Shown here: positions 10,611 through 19,838 of the stretch, in pieces
How the letters are laid out: each line of letters opens with the position of its first letter
Position numbering within the stretch: position 1 is the stretch's first letter
DNA from: Rhynchopus euleeides
Taxonomy: Eukaryota; Euglenozoa; Diplonemea; Diplonemida; Diplonemidae
Direction: 5' to 3'
Length of the DNA: 64,000 bases
Assembly (NCBI GenBank): GCA_963210315.1
Contig: OY723280.1
Span: 1,798,001-1,862,000, forward strand
The notes under the pieces: generated by a model
Seen by the model: the letters and a program-made list of their open reading frames with translations, nothing else
What the model was told of the DNA's origin: nothing
Databases searched by the model: none
Program-made: the position numbers and the translations under genes

Positions 10611-11162
10611 ATGATGATGAAGACGCTGCTGGTTGCGGCCCTCGTGGTCGGCACTGCCTTCGCCCACGGCGACAGGCGCAAGGACAAGAAGGACAAGAAC
10701 TGCAATGACAAGGAGTCGAAGAACGTGCGGGCGATGAAGGCGTGGCTTGCCGAGATGTCGGCGGCCGCAGTGGACCCGACCCGTCTTGCGGCGGCAGCGG
10801 AGTACCTGGACGTGGACAACTTCGAGTACCAGGTGCAGCCTGGGTCGCTGAGGTCCCCGCAGCGCACGTGGGCTGAGTACGTTGCTGCGTACCGCCAGAT
10901 CTTCCCGGTGCTGTACTCGTGGTACGAGATCACGTACGACCGCGTCCTGGAGGACGAGAAGAACAACGCCGTCATCATTCTTGCGCACGGCGAGGGGGCG
11001 CTGACGAACGGGAAGCCGTACGGTCAGAACTACATGGGTGTGTACACCTTCGACAAGCACCACAAGATGATCCGTGCTGACGAGTACGTCGACTCCCTCT
11101 TCACCGCTCAGTTCCTGGACATCCTGACGTGCAGCCCCGTCACTCCCGCCCCGAGTGCGTAA
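10611..11162 (+). CDS. Secreted NTF2/SnoaL-like protein, copy A
   Basis: 183 residues. MMMKTLLVAALVVGTAFA is a clear signal peptide (cleavage likely after FA), followed by a short Lys/Asp-rich segment and one ~130-residue domain. That domain has the order typical of SnoaL/NTF2-like proteins: a helix (AMKAWLAEM), YLDVDNFEYQVQP, the SLRSPQRT turn, a central IFPVLYSW, a beta strand with AVIILAHGEG, then MIRADEYVDS near the end. The family includes enzymes and non-enzymatic scaffolds, so the fold is the call and not an activity. It is copy A of four near-identical genes; the other three lie at 28.5-32.2 kb beyond EDRF1 and a transposon cluster. The downstream ~750 bp is conserved among copies. 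Kozak context AATATGA. Confidence 0.9.
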   Translation: MMMKTLLVAALVVGTAFAHGDRRKDKKDKNCNDKESKNVRAMKAWLAEMSAAAVDPTRLAAAAEYLDVDNFEYQVQPGSLRSPQRTWAEYVAAYRQIFPVLYSWYEITYDRVLEDEKNNAVIILAHGEGALTNGKPYGQNYMGVYTFDKHHKMIRADEYVDSLFTAQFLDILTCSPVTPAPSA

Positions 11163-11915
11163 TCACACACAGAGATGCGCACCTGCAGAGTCGTGTGCTT
11201 GCTGCCGTCACAGGGCACCAGGTCACATGACATATATTTTAATCCCAATGCGAAATGCCAATGGCCCTGCTCAGTCCCATCCCCTGCCCAGCTTTCAGCC
11301 ATGCTGGGCATCACGCAGGTTGGTGTCACTGCTTGTCACAGCTGTGAAGCACCGCCTTGCCTCCACTCTGCTTCTGTTGCTTCAGCCCCACAATAACGGT
11401 CCTGCGTTATGGTGGGTTGTTGTGGCTTGTGACTATCGCGTGTGGCGTCGTTGTCTTTTGCTTTTCAGTTCCACGGCAAAGGTTCCGCTGCAGCATTCTC
11501 TTGGTGACCTTTCGCTGTGATGGTGCAAGATTGCTTGATCCAACTTGCTGGAAAGACGGATTGACCCAATGATTGCTCCGTTCTGTTCGCCTGTTGGCGT
11601 TCCGCAACCTACGCCCATCATTTTCCATGTCCCGTTTCCCATCTTCCATTTCACTGCCGTGTCGTGCAGACCCGAACAGATCACATCACTCCGAGATGGT
11701 TGCCTCTGTGCACAACATCTTGGTGTCCTGTCTCCTGTTCGATATGCACGGAACTGCAACCCCTCCGAAAACACTTCAGCTGTCAGCTGTTGCCACTGCG
11801 ATGTCTCGAGAATGAATCACGACCGAAATTCCTCATCGATGCAAACTTTGTCGAACTCGGCCTTCAGGCCAAACACAGGAAAGCAGAGCTCGAATGATGG
11901 AACATACGAACCCAC
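11163..11915 (+). repeat. Conserved 3' flank of NTF2-like unit, copy A
   Basis: From TCACACACAGAGATGCGCAC after the stop codon to GAGCTCGAATGATGGAACAT, this block is ~90% or more identical after each of the four NTF2-like genes. Frames in it are not maintained between copies, so it is probably 3'UTR plus duplicated spacer. Confidence 0.85.
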
Positions 11916-12430
11916 AGCAAGAACGCCCCCCCCCCCCCCCCCTGCCGCGCTGCCTTCATGGAGAACTGTTGTCGCTCCATGTCCTGTGCACCCCTTTCCT
12001 GTCGCGCCGCACACCACCACTACCACTCACCCGGGGGCTGGGGGGCCTCGACCATAGGCCCAGCCTTTGTTGCACAACTCCGCGAGACACACCACCTGCA
12101 CCCCCTCAGGCGACACACACACATAGAGCTTCGGCTCGTGGCCGTGTCAGCTCTTTGTGGAGCACTCGCCCCACCACACCCCCACCCCCCAACACACACT
12201 CCTGTGCCACACCCCGAGGTGTGGGTGGGACCGGAAGGATGGGTGAGGTATGCCTTCCTGCAGCCAGCCAGCCCCTCCCCATTTGGCTCTCTGGCGTCTC
12301 TCCGGGTGGTGACGGGGATGCCTTCTTCCTGTCGGAGCTGCTGGGGGATCGCTAGTATTTCGTCAGGAGTCACAGGAAGAAGTCCCGGGAAGCCTGTCCT
12401 GGTTTTTTTTTGTAAGTCATGCCTTCCCAG
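11916..12430. other. No gene seen
   Basis: C-rich spacer between the NTF2-like unit and the transposon cluster; only low-complexity frames. Confidence 0.4.
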
Positions 12431-12505
12431 CCAGGCACGTAGCTTGAAATTGGATTTTCAGATTTTTGCTGGTTCTGCTGGTCTGGGGAATTTTCCAGCG
12501 CTTCG
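12431..12505 (+). repeat. 70-bp repeat (GGCACGTAGCTTGAAATTGG), copy 1
   Basis: Repeated at 12984-13055 in the same orientation with one or two substitutions. Both contain TGCTGGTTCTGCTGGTCTGG. Related short segments occur near 20738-20865. Confidence 0.85.
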
Positions 12506-12715
12506 CCCAAAATCTTGTCCTGACCGAACACCGGGTTCTCCGGAGCGCGTCCGGAGGCACGGAGTACACAGCACCACAGTGGGTCTTCGCTACGGTGCCG
12601 AAACGGTGTGTTGGTGCATTTCCTATGTATGCATAGGAAGAAATCGCCGAACTTTGACGAAAACTTGACGGTAGCGAAGAACCCCACAGTCGCATATTGA
12701 CAAGCTCAAGCCACA

Positions 12716-12776
12716 GGGGGGTCTGGGGGTCGGAGCCCCCCAGCCGCCGGAGGCCACGGTAGTGAACATCTGTTCC
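12716..12776 (+). repeat. GC-hairpin repeat, copy 2
   Basis: Same ~60-bp sequence as 4061-4120 (inverted) and 19778-19838. Here it abuts a relic of the hAT transposase gene. Confidence 0.85.
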
Positions 12777-12784
12777 TTCCGGGC

Positions 12785-12905
12785 TGAACACGGTGTGGAT
12801 CTCTCCGACATCAGGTCGGAACCTAGTCCTGCGCGGGAAGCAGTCATCGGGAGCCGAAATCCTCGTGGTTCGGGCCTGCTGCAGGGTACATCTTCGGCAT
12901 GGTGT
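12785..12905 (-). pseudogene. Decayed hAT transposase fragment
   Basis: Two short blocks match different parts of the intact transposase gene downstream. CGGTGTGGATCTCTCCGACA through CAGTCATCGG corresponds to 13345-13408, and TCGTGGTTCGGGCCTGCTGC with its sequel corresponds to 13721-13770. The 310 bases between them in the intact gene are missing here, so this is an internally deleted and mutated remnant of a sibling hAT copy. Confidence 0.75.
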
Positions 12906-12982
12906 GAGGGAAAGCCCCCCCACCAAAAAAAATTCTGGGGTTTCCCGGATTTATACTTTTTTTTTTCCCCCCCCAGACCAGC
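12903..12982 (+). repeat. Flanking direct repeat of the hAT/LINE block, left copy
   Basis: GTGAGGGAAA, a C-run, an A-run and TCCCGGATTTATACTTTTTT followed by CCCCCCAGACCA. A second copy in the same orientation lies at 19458-19538, so the two bracket 13.0-19.4 kb. Confidence 0.75.
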
Positions 12983-12983
12983 A

Positions 12984-13055
12984 ACCAGGCACGTAGCTTG
13001 AAATTGGATTTTCAGATTTCTGCTGGTTCTGCTGGTCTGGGTATTTTCCGGCGTT
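12984..13055 (+). repeat. 70-bp repeat, copy 2
   Basis: Second copy of 12431-12505, beginning right after the CAGACCAGCAA motif that ends the left flanking repeat. Confidence 0.85.
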
Positions 13056-13189
13056 TCCCCCCTAAAACCCCCCCCCCGTTGACCCGAATTGACGACGCCC
13101 CAACCTCCCCTTTCTGCCTCACTACCACTGCCTCTCCTCCCCTGACCCCTTCTAATCTAAGTGACACCCCCCGCCGTATCTATTGTGAT

Positions 13190-16100
13190 CTATGTCATGC
13201 GCCCAAGCTCAGTAGCAGCGCGGATGGCACGCTGCATGAACCCCCTCTCGTCATGCAGGTACGAGCGCAGCTGCTGTACCCTTTGTGTTGTCTCCATGAA
13301 CTCCTTCCAGGGTGCGTGCTCCAGCCTGCGATCGCGGTTGAACCACTCGGTGTGGATTTCCGACATCAGGTCGGGATGCAGTCCTGAGCGCGGGCAGTAC
13401 TCATTGGAAGTTGCAAGTGTCAGAAGTGCAGAGAGGTTTTCGTGTCCGAGTCTCTTCCGAGCAGCTGTCTTCACCAGCTTGAGGAGGCTGAACATGCGTT
13501 CGACAGAAGCAGTTCCCACAGGAATAGTGCCCACGATCTGCAGCAGCATACATGTCATCGGGTACGTTATCGAGACGAGCGCACCGGTGTGAAACCCCTG
13601 GATCACCTCCGAATACGATGACCACGAGCTCTCCTGGATCAAACGCAGTGCGCCGCGAAGTTCGGCCCGAAGGGCGTGCACCTGCTGCTCAGACAGGAAT
13701 GGGGTGCGCACTTCGACATCCTCGTCGTTCGGGCCTGCTGCGGCGTATGTTTTCTGGCTGGTGTAGTGGGTGATGACATGGTCGAGAAGCTGCTTTGCTT
13801 GAGATAACTCGCTTGAATCGGTCACTGGGGGTGCATTCTTCAAGACCGGGCCTTGAGGATCATACAAAGACATGCTGTGCAACAGCTCAGTTGAGCCGAT
13901 GTCCTTGTCGATCTCCTTCACAAGCCCCTCTACGAACGGCTTTGCGATGCGGTGGTGAAAGCTTACAACATCATCATGGGTCATCCACGCATCGTCCCCA
14001 TCCACGAGGCCATCCACCGCGGCGTTAATCACCAGCTCGGCACTCCAGTACCGCGCCTCCTCCTGCGGGTTCTCTCCGAAGCGCGTCAGCTTTCTCTTGT
14101 AGTGCTCCTTGAGGGGAAACACTTGGCTGAAGAAGCTCGATGATTTCTGCATGGCCCGGCTGAAGCAGGAAAGGGTCGGGAGCACTGTTGCGAGGAGGAA
14201 TACGCCGAGAAGCCCATCTTTGTTGCAGAGCTGACCCCAGAGGTCATTTGCTGCTTCCAACGAACCCCGCAGCTCATGTGCAGCTAAAAACACTCCCCGG
14301 AGTGTCTCGACCACTATCAGCGCCGATCGCTCGTGCGACAGCCACCTTGTCGACCCGACCTCCGCAAGCTCCTTGTCCCTCCAGAAGGCATGTGAATCGC
14401 AGGCGGCTGCAAGGGTCACGCACTCCCTGAATCGCTTGAGCTTCTGGGTGCTGTCGCCCTTCCCCTTGTAAAACAACGAATGTGTCTTTTCTACAATCGT
14501 TGCTGCGGCGGCCATAGGGCTACTTTCCGCAGTCACGCGAAGGCACACAAGGTTCAGCTTGTGGCAGAGGCACCAGACGTATGTGCAGAAGGGCGACATG
14601 CGTGCCTTAATTAGCACCTGGAGGCCCTGCGAGGATCCCCGCATCACCGACGCACCATCAAAGCAGCACCCAACGAGACGTTGTTGACACTGCAGGGGTT
14701 CGATCATCCCTGCAATGTGGTCATATATACCTCTCGCATTTGATTCACCCGGGTTCGGTTTCATGTCCCAGAAAACAACCTCCGGAACGCCTTGAGGAGA
14801 GAGGAGCTGCAAGCACACACAGTATTGAGGAAGTCGCTGGACGTCTTGAGCTTCATCAGCAAGAAGACTGAGGAACGGAGCATTGCGCAGTCGCTCCTTC
14901 AGGCGGTTTCTCAGGACGATGGCGATAGAACCAAGCAGTTCATTCAGGATGGTCCGAGAGGACATGTTGAATGGCTGACCCATGAAAGTGCGGAGTGGAT
15001 CGTCAAAGGTAGCTTCGCTTTCGAGACGGGAGTTGACGTAGTCTGTGAGGGGGCGTTGAGTTGTTGCAGCCTCAAAGATGCAGTGCACAATGCGCACGAA
15101 GGCGTGGGTATTCTGGATGCGCACCACGAACCTGCGGATCACCGACTCGTCAGTGAAGAATATCGATGCCTCGCCTGCGGCAGACTGCGCCGATCTCTGC
15201 CGCAGCCCGGTGATGAACGTCTCCCAATGGGACTGGTGCACGTTGCTGGCGAGGGTGAGGTGTTCCTTGCACTTCTGCTTGATGCGCTTCCTTACGTCGC
15301 TCCACGACAGAGGATATGTGACGAATACCTTCGGTCTTGTTGGCTTCTCCAGTTCTGCACAGCAGCGGCAGAGAAGTCCTTCCTGTTGTGGTTGGAGCCA
15401 TGGGTTGCTCTCCAGTGCTTCTTGGAGAATCGGGTCATCCGTCAAGGAGGAGAGGATGAGCTCCTTCTCGGAGGCAGAAGGAAACTCTAGTGGCATCGCA
15501 GCACGCATGTCTCGCTGGCGATGAAACCTTGCAATTCCCTCCAATTCTGACCGGAGCATTGCAGGGTACGGAGTGGAGGTTTGCCAGGCCGCTCTATTAA
15601 ATGACATCCCGGCCCGTGTCTGTGCCCGTGTTGATGCCAGGGTGACCGCCAGCCTCTCCCGAGCCCCCTCCTCCTCGTACTCCTCCCGAGCCGCTTCAAC
15701 CAAAGCAAGCAGCGCGTCCGACTCGATAGCCGGCGCTGCTTGCTCGGGGGCTGAAGGGGCTGAGGAGGCAGGGGCGGGGAGGTCGGGGTCATCGGGACAG
15801 GGTGGGGGTTCTTTCCCATCTCTCACAAGCGCGACGACCTCTTGTTGAAGGGTGGAAATCTCCTTGCGGTCTGGCGGGGGCTTCTGGTTGTCGAGCTCGA
15901 GGAGGTGGTCGTAGTGTCGGCACACCCAGACCATCTGCTCTGACCGTAGGTTCTGAAGGGCCTTGAACCCTCTCAAAGACACTTGCCTGCGGGCAAATAC
16001 CTTTACGGTGTCGAAGGTTTCGGACGGAAGGCACACCTGGGCCTCAGTCTTGAAAAGCCCCGTGGTCCAGCGCAGGTACCGCGTTGAGCAGCCCTGCGGC

Positions 16101-16195
16101 AGCTCAACAACACCTCGTACCGCCTTCGGTGCCGCGCGAAACATCTTTGCGATCGACTGCTGCCCCTTTACTAAGGGGCGCTTTTTGGGCCCCAT
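13190..16195 (-). CDS. hAT-superfamily transposase (DUF4371-like)
   Basis: I start at the ATG giving MGPKKRPLVKGQQSIAKMF (16195); the frame is open further upstream but that part overlaps the divergent gene. The 1,001-residue product has hAT landmarks in order. An N-terminal Cys-containing region comes first. An RNase-H-like first acidic block, LLADEAQDVQRL, is near residue 447. The second block, CCFDGASVMRGSSQG with WCLCHKLNLVC, is near 508-540. The C-terminal hAT dimerisation segment, GTASVERMFSLLKLVKTAA, is near 890-910. The DEAxD plus DGASVM pattern is that of DUF4371/ZMYM-type hAT proteins. The ORF is uninterrupted, so it may be active. Terminal inverted repeats were not found; flanking direct repeats lie at 12903 and 19458. 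It shares an ~80-170-bp divergent upstream region with the OTU gene. Confidence 0.9.
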   Translation of the reverse strand: MGPKKRPLVKGQQSIAKMFRAAPKAVRGVVELPQGCSTRYLRWTTGLFKTEAQVCLPSETFDTVKVFARRQVSLRGFKALQNLRSEQMVWVCRHYDHLLELDNQKPPPDRKEISTLQQEVVALVRDGKEPPPCPDDPDLPAPASSAPSAPEQAAPAIESDALLALVEAAREEYEEEGARERLAVTLASTRAQTRAGMSFNRAAWQTSTPYPAMLRSELEGIARFHRQRDMRAAMPLEFPSASEKELILSSLTDDPILQEALESNPWLQPQQEGLLCRCCAELEKPTRPKVFVTYPLSWSDVRKRIKQKCKEHLTLASNVHQSHWETFITGLRQRSAQSAAGEASIFFTDESVIRRFVVRIQNTHAFVRIVHCIFEAATTQRPLTDYVNSRLESEATFDDPLRTFMGQPFNMSSRTILNELLGSIAIVLRNRLKERLRNAPFLSLLADEAQDVQRLPQYCVCLQLLSPQGVPEVVFWDMKPNPGESNARGIYDHIAGMIEPLQCQQRLVGCCFDGASVMRGSSQGLQVLIKARMSPFCTYVWCLCHKLNLVCLRVTAESSPMAAAATIVEKTHSLFYKGKGDSTQKLKRFRECVTLAAACDSHAFWRDKELAEVGSTRWLSHERSALIVVETLRGVFLAAHELRGSLEAANDLWGQLCNKDGLLGVFLLATVLPTLSCFSRAMQKSSSFFSQVFPLKEHYKRKLTRFGENPQEEARYWSAELVINAAVDGLVDGDDAWMTHDDVVSFHHRIAKPFVEGLVKEIDKDIGSTELLHSMSLYDPQGPVLKNAPPVTDSSELSQAKQLLDHVITHYTSQKTYAAAGPNDEDVEVRTPFLSEQQVHALRAELRGALRLIQESSWSSYSEVIQGFHTGALVSITYPMTCMLLQIVGTIPVGTASVERMFSLLKLVKTAARKRLGHENLSALLTLATSNEYCPRSGLHPDLMSEIHTEWFNRDRRLEHAPWKEFMETTQRVQQLRSYLHDERGFMQRAIRAATELGRMT

Positions 16196-16277
16196 CTTGG
16201 CTGAGCCTGTTTGAGTGCGGGGGTGGACACCAGATGTGTGAAATACCAGTGCGGGAGTGAGGGGCCGTTGGTAGTGA

Positions 16278-18986
16278 TTGGGGCGAGGGGGCTCAAGTTT
16301 GTGGTTTTGCGCTGGTTCGCTGCCTGTGCACCCTCGTCGTAGGGTGGAAGCGGGTACGAGCCCCGAGATGGAGACGCTCCACATCCTTCCGGACTCCCAG
16401 GAGCGCCCCGGGGACATTGTCACTCGCCGGGTGTGGCCGCGGGTCATCGACGTGACGATCCGCAATCCCCTCGCGGCTTCCGTGGTCCAAGCTGCTGCGA
16501 GGTTTACTGGAGCGGCGGCGGCAGCGGGGGAGGCAGAGAAGAACAGGAGGTATCGTGATCCCTGCAGGAGATCTGGCCAGATTTTCGCGGCCTTTGCGAT
16601 GGAGGCTTTCGGGGGTCTGGGGCCGTCGGCGCACCAGGTTTTCGGCAAGCTGGGCCGCCTAGCAGCAGAACGGACGGGGCGAAGCAGGGTTCTGGTCACC
16701 CAGAGCCACGCCACCAGAGTGAGTAGCGCGTACAGCCACATCCTGGGTCGAACACTCCTTGAATGCGGCCCCATATCACCAGCAGCAGTGAGCCGGACGG
16801 CGTTGGCTACAGAGGCCGCGGCCCCCCTGAACCCGGACCACTTCATGCGGTTCTCGGTTGACTCGCGTGGGGAGGGGGAGGTGTTCATTGACCCTGATGA
16901 GGAGCGCCCTGTGCCCCAGGCGGACCCGGTCCCTCGGGCAGAGGCAGCACCGACATCTCCGTCCCCCTCTGTCGTCATCGAAAAGTGGAGAGACAAGCGA
17001 GGAGGGGCGCGAGTGGCTATTGAGGACCTGGCAGAGGGGCTTGGTAATGCTCTTACGATGCCAGAACAGGTCGCCGCCCTGGGTGGGTCAGTGGCGGAGG
17101 GGGCCCCAGCAACGTGGGTGGTGGCGGTGACGGCCGCGGCGTGTGACCTGGGGTTTGACATCGACGCTGACAAGCTTCTGCGCCTGGCGGTGGTGTGCGT
17201 CCGTCGAGCGCCCACACTCCGTCTGCTCCTCTCAGACCCCGACGAGTGGGCGGGGCGTATGCTGGCTTCCGGGGGTGGCGAAGACGTGGACCAGGTGGCC
17301 CTCCGTGGGGTGGCGGTGGCCCTCGACGTCCACGCTGTGGTTTTTAGAGACAACCTCCCCCCTCTTCTCGTGGCCCCAGGTGAACCATGCCAAGCGCTTT
17401 TTGTGGGCGGCGTGGACGGGGGGTTCAAGCCGGTCACGGTGCCGGACCAGGTGGTGGAACAGGTCACATACACGAAGTGTGTGGAGGTCGAGGTGCCGCA
17501 GGGCCCGGTTATCCCGGGGCGCGTGGATGTGTCGGGGTCACCGGGTTGCTGTCAGTTCTGTGCGTCGCTCTTCACCACGGCCGTGCACCATGGGGAGTGT
17601 GGTCACTGCTCGAGGATGGTGTGCCCGACCTGCTGTGAGCTGGGCGAAGACGACACCAGGTGCGTCTGCACGCCACTACCTCTGCCACGCGAGGACCAAG
17701 GGGTGGCCCCTCATCCGCCGGGGCAAGCGGAGCCCCCTCCTCCGCCCCCGGCGAGCACCGCACTGACAAAGGCTTTGCTGGAGGGCCGGGCCCCAGGGGG
17801 AGGGGACGGTCTGTCCAGGCTGCAACGGTCTTTGGGGATGCAGGAGTGCACGGGGTTCCGTTTCACACCAGGCGACTGCTTCTTCGATGCGGCGGCTTTC
17901 ATTATGGGAGGCTCGGCGGCGGGCATGCGGAGGCTAGCCGTCCAGGCGGTGCTACGTGACCCAGGCCTTTGTGCTCGGGCCGAGCCGAACAGCGAGTCCT
18001 GGGCTGCGGCCATGCGAGTCGAGGGTAGCCGGGACGAGGCTTCTTGGGCGGACCAGGTAGCAGTACATGGACTTGCGCTGGGGTCGGGGTGGGCTGTGGT
18101 GGTCCTATCTGATCAAGCGCCCCCCACGGTCCACCGCCCCCGGGTGAAGCCTTTCGTCGGAGTGCTTGGAGTCAAGCATCAGGGAAAGCACTACACCCCC
18201 CTTTTGGTGCCCCCACCTCTGGCGGAGGCAGTGTCTGCCCTCGCCCCCTCGCCGGTGTTGGGGCGGACTGGCTGTCCAGGGGGGGAGCAGGGCCTCCCCA
18301 TGTGCCAGGTGCCGTCCCAGCCGTCGCGCCGCCGCTTTTACTGTGCCCGCTGTGCAGAGGCGGTGGATACCGCAGTCGAACACTGGCGTTGTTTCGGTTG
18401 CGATTGCAGGGCGTGTGGGGAATGCGTGGAGCAGGGGGAGACCTGTATGGATCTGGGGCCTCGGGACGCGGAGGAGCCGCCTGCGAGGGTCCCGCAGCCG
18501 CAGGACCAGGGTGATCCCCCTCGACGAGAAGGTGATCCCCCTCCTGCACCCACCGGCGCCCCGGCCACCGGCCGCTCCGACCCGACCGCCACCGAGGAAG
18601 GCTCCAACCCTGCGCAAGCACCAGCCACCTCGATGTCGTCGCAGCCGAAGCGGAAGCGGGAGTCGGCATCGCCGCAGCGTGGTCAGGAGATGGATGAGGA
18701 CGACGGGGCCACGACGGTGGGGGAGTGGGAGGAGCAGTTCTGCCCCGACGTGCACCGACCGCAGGAGGAGCAGGAGGCGGCGCTCCGGGCCATTCAGGCT
18801 TGGTGGGCCGAGTTGGGGGATGACAAGGCCTCACAGGCGGAGGCGTACAACGTGGTCTGTTGTCGTCTGAGGGCGCGGGCAGGCAAGCGGGCGCGGGCGA
18901 GCCGGCCAGGGGCGCGGGGGTCTTCGCAGCGGAGTTCCCAGGGGTCCCAGAGCCAGGGGAGTAGGGCCGCCAGGGGAGCGAGATAG
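16278..18986 (+). CDS. LINE tail with restriction-like endonuclease motif, two OTU-like modules and two zinc clusters
   Basis: 902 residues if started at 16278 (a second Met is at 16368). Residues ~40-150 match the C-terminal part of RLE-bearing LINEs: RPGDIV, then VIDVTIRNPL (PD-(D/E)xK core), then an FAAFAMEAFGGLG block. Residues ~270-395 form an OTU-like module lacking the catalytic Cys box. A Cys/His cluster follows (CCQFC...CGHC...CPTC, ~423-460). Residues ~528-650 are an OTU cysteine-protease-like domain with PGDCFFDAA (candidate nucleophile Cys ~534) and QGKHYTPL (candidate His ~638). A second zinc cluster follows (CARC...CFGCDC..C..C, ~687-725). The tail is acidic then Arg/Ser-rich. 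No reverse transcriptase lies upstream, so it is probably a 5'-truncated retroelement ORF of the NeSL/R2-like group, in which cysteine proteases are known. It is divergent from the hAT gene. An alternative is a domesticated protein. Confidence 0.75.
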   Translation: MGRGGSSLWFCAGSLPVHPRRRVEAGTSPEMETLHILPDSQERPGDIVTRRVWPRVIDVTIRNPLAASVVQAAARFTGAAAAAGEAEKNRRYRDPCRRSGQIFAAFAMEAFGGLGPSAHQVFGKLGRLAAERTGRSRVLVTQSHATRVSSAYSHILGRTLLECGPISPAAVSRTALATEAAAPLNPDHFMRFSVDSRGEGEVFIDPDEERPVPQADPVPRAEAAPTSPSPSVVIEKWRDKRGGARVAIEDLAEGLGNALTMPEQVAALGGSVAEGAPATWVVAVTAAACDLGFDIDADKLLRLAVVCVRRAPTLRLLLSDPDEWAGRMLASGGGEDVDQVALRGVAVALDVHAVVFRDNLPPLLVAPGEPCQALFVGGVDGGFKPVTVPDQVVEQVTYTKCVEVEVPQGPVIPGRVDVSGSPGCCQFCASLFTTAVHHGECGHCSRMVCPTCCELGEDDTRCVCTPLPLPREDQGVAPHPPGQAEPPPPPPASTALTKALLEGRAPGGGDGLSRLQRSLGMQECTGFRFTPGDCFFDAAAFIMGGSAAGMRRLAVQAVLRDPGLCARAEPNSESWAAAMRVEGSRDEASWADQVAVHGLALGSGWAVVVLSDQAPPTVHRPRVKPFVGVLGVKHQGKHYTPLLVPPPLAEAVSALAPSPVLGRTGCPGGEQGLPMCQVPSQPSRRRFYCARCAEAVDTAVEHWRCFGCDCRACGECVEQGETCMDLGPRDAEEPPARVPQPQDQGDPPRREGDPPPAPTGAPATGRSDPTATEEGSNPAQAPATSMSSQPKRKRESASPQRGQEMDEDDGATTVGEWEEQFCPDVHRPQEEQEAALRAIQAWWAELGDDKASQAEAYNVVCCRLRARAGKRARASRPGARGSSQRSSQGSQSQGSRAARGAR

Positions 18987-19365
18987 CCGTAGGTCGGCTC
19001 CCCCCCCCCTACCCCCCTCTTTCCTTTCGCCCCTCCCCCCCCCCCCCCTCCCGTTCCCCACCCCCGTGCCCCCTTCCCCTTTCTTCCGGTGAATGCGCCA
19101 GCGGAGTCGGTCCACGCCCTCGCTGTCAGTCGCTTTCGCCTCTCCCCCCCTGCCCCCCCCCCCCTTTACCTCGCCCCCTTTTCCCCTCACCAGCGGGCTG
19201 CCCCTTGTGAATGGTAGATTTGCCTACAGCCCCTTGTTCATGCCGCCAGCACGGAGCCCCACGCAGCTCAACCCCGGCCAGTGCGCGGTTTGTTTGCCCT
19301 AGAGCTTTGTTGTTTGTGTAGTTCATGTTACAGTGCTAAGAGCCCGTAGAAGCAAAAGTAGAACC
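18987..19365. other. Poly-C-rich 3' region, no gene
   Basis: C-runs to 19165, then mixed sequence. Probably the 3' untranslated part of the upstream retroelement ORF; no clear tail was identified. Confidence 0.35.
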
Positions 19366-19719
19366 TGCTGCGCTAGCCCCACCAAGCAGCCACAGTACGA
19401 CAGGACGCGCGCAGGCACCGGGCCCCCTCTCCTAAAAAAAAACGTCGTAGGGTATCCTGTGAGGGAAAAACCCCCCCAAAAAAAATTTTTTTTTCGATTT
19501 TTCCCGGATTTATACTTTTTTTTTTCCCCCCAGACCAGGGTCAGGGTATAAGATAGACTTTTTTTCTGGCGCCGTTTTCCGGTTTTTCTGGTTTTGAAAA
19601 TTTTTCGCGCGCGCCTTCGGCGCGCGCGACCCGCGCAAACCCTCCCAGAATCTGAGAGGGCCCGGTGCCTGCGCGCGTCCTGTCGTACTGAGGCTGCTTG
19701 GTGGGGCAGGCGCAGCAGC
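19366..19719. mobile_element. Foldback/MITE-like element with ~66-bp inverted repeats
   Basis: 19366-19431 and 19653-19719 are inverted copies (CCCCACCAAGCAGCCACAGT and the following ACGACAGGACGCGCGCAGGC on the left). The loop includes the right copy of the 12903 repeat and a palindrome TCGCGCGCGCCTTCGGCGCG. A diverged third arm occurs at 63852-63920, so this is a family. Confidence 0.75.
19458..19538 (+). repeat. Flanking direct repeat, right copy
   Basis: Same order of motifs as 12903-12982 (GTGAGGGAAA, C-run, A/T-run, TCCCGGATTTATACTTTTTT, CCCCCCAGACCA). Confidence 0.75.
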
Positions 19720-19777
19720 CGCTTTGAAAGTTTGGACTCTCGGCAAATAAACCGGTCTGGTGCAATTTTGTTACGCA

Positions 19778-19838
19778 GGGGGGTCTGGGGGGCGGAGCCC
19801 CCCAGCCGCCGGAGGCCACGGTAGTGAACATCTGTTCC
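19778..19838 (+). repeat. GC-hairpin repeat, copy 3
   Basis: Near-identical to 12716-12776 and to the inverted copy inside the 3626-4251 hAT element. Confidence 0.85.

Noticed and set aside
11155..11520. ORF in the NTF2 3' flank as a conserved gene
   Set aside because: Frame and length are not kept in all four copies.
16196..17473. N-terminal extension of the hAT ORF on the minus strand
   Set aside because: Antisense to the OTU gene and of Arg/Ser-rich shadow composition; the MGPKK start gives a normal hAT protein.
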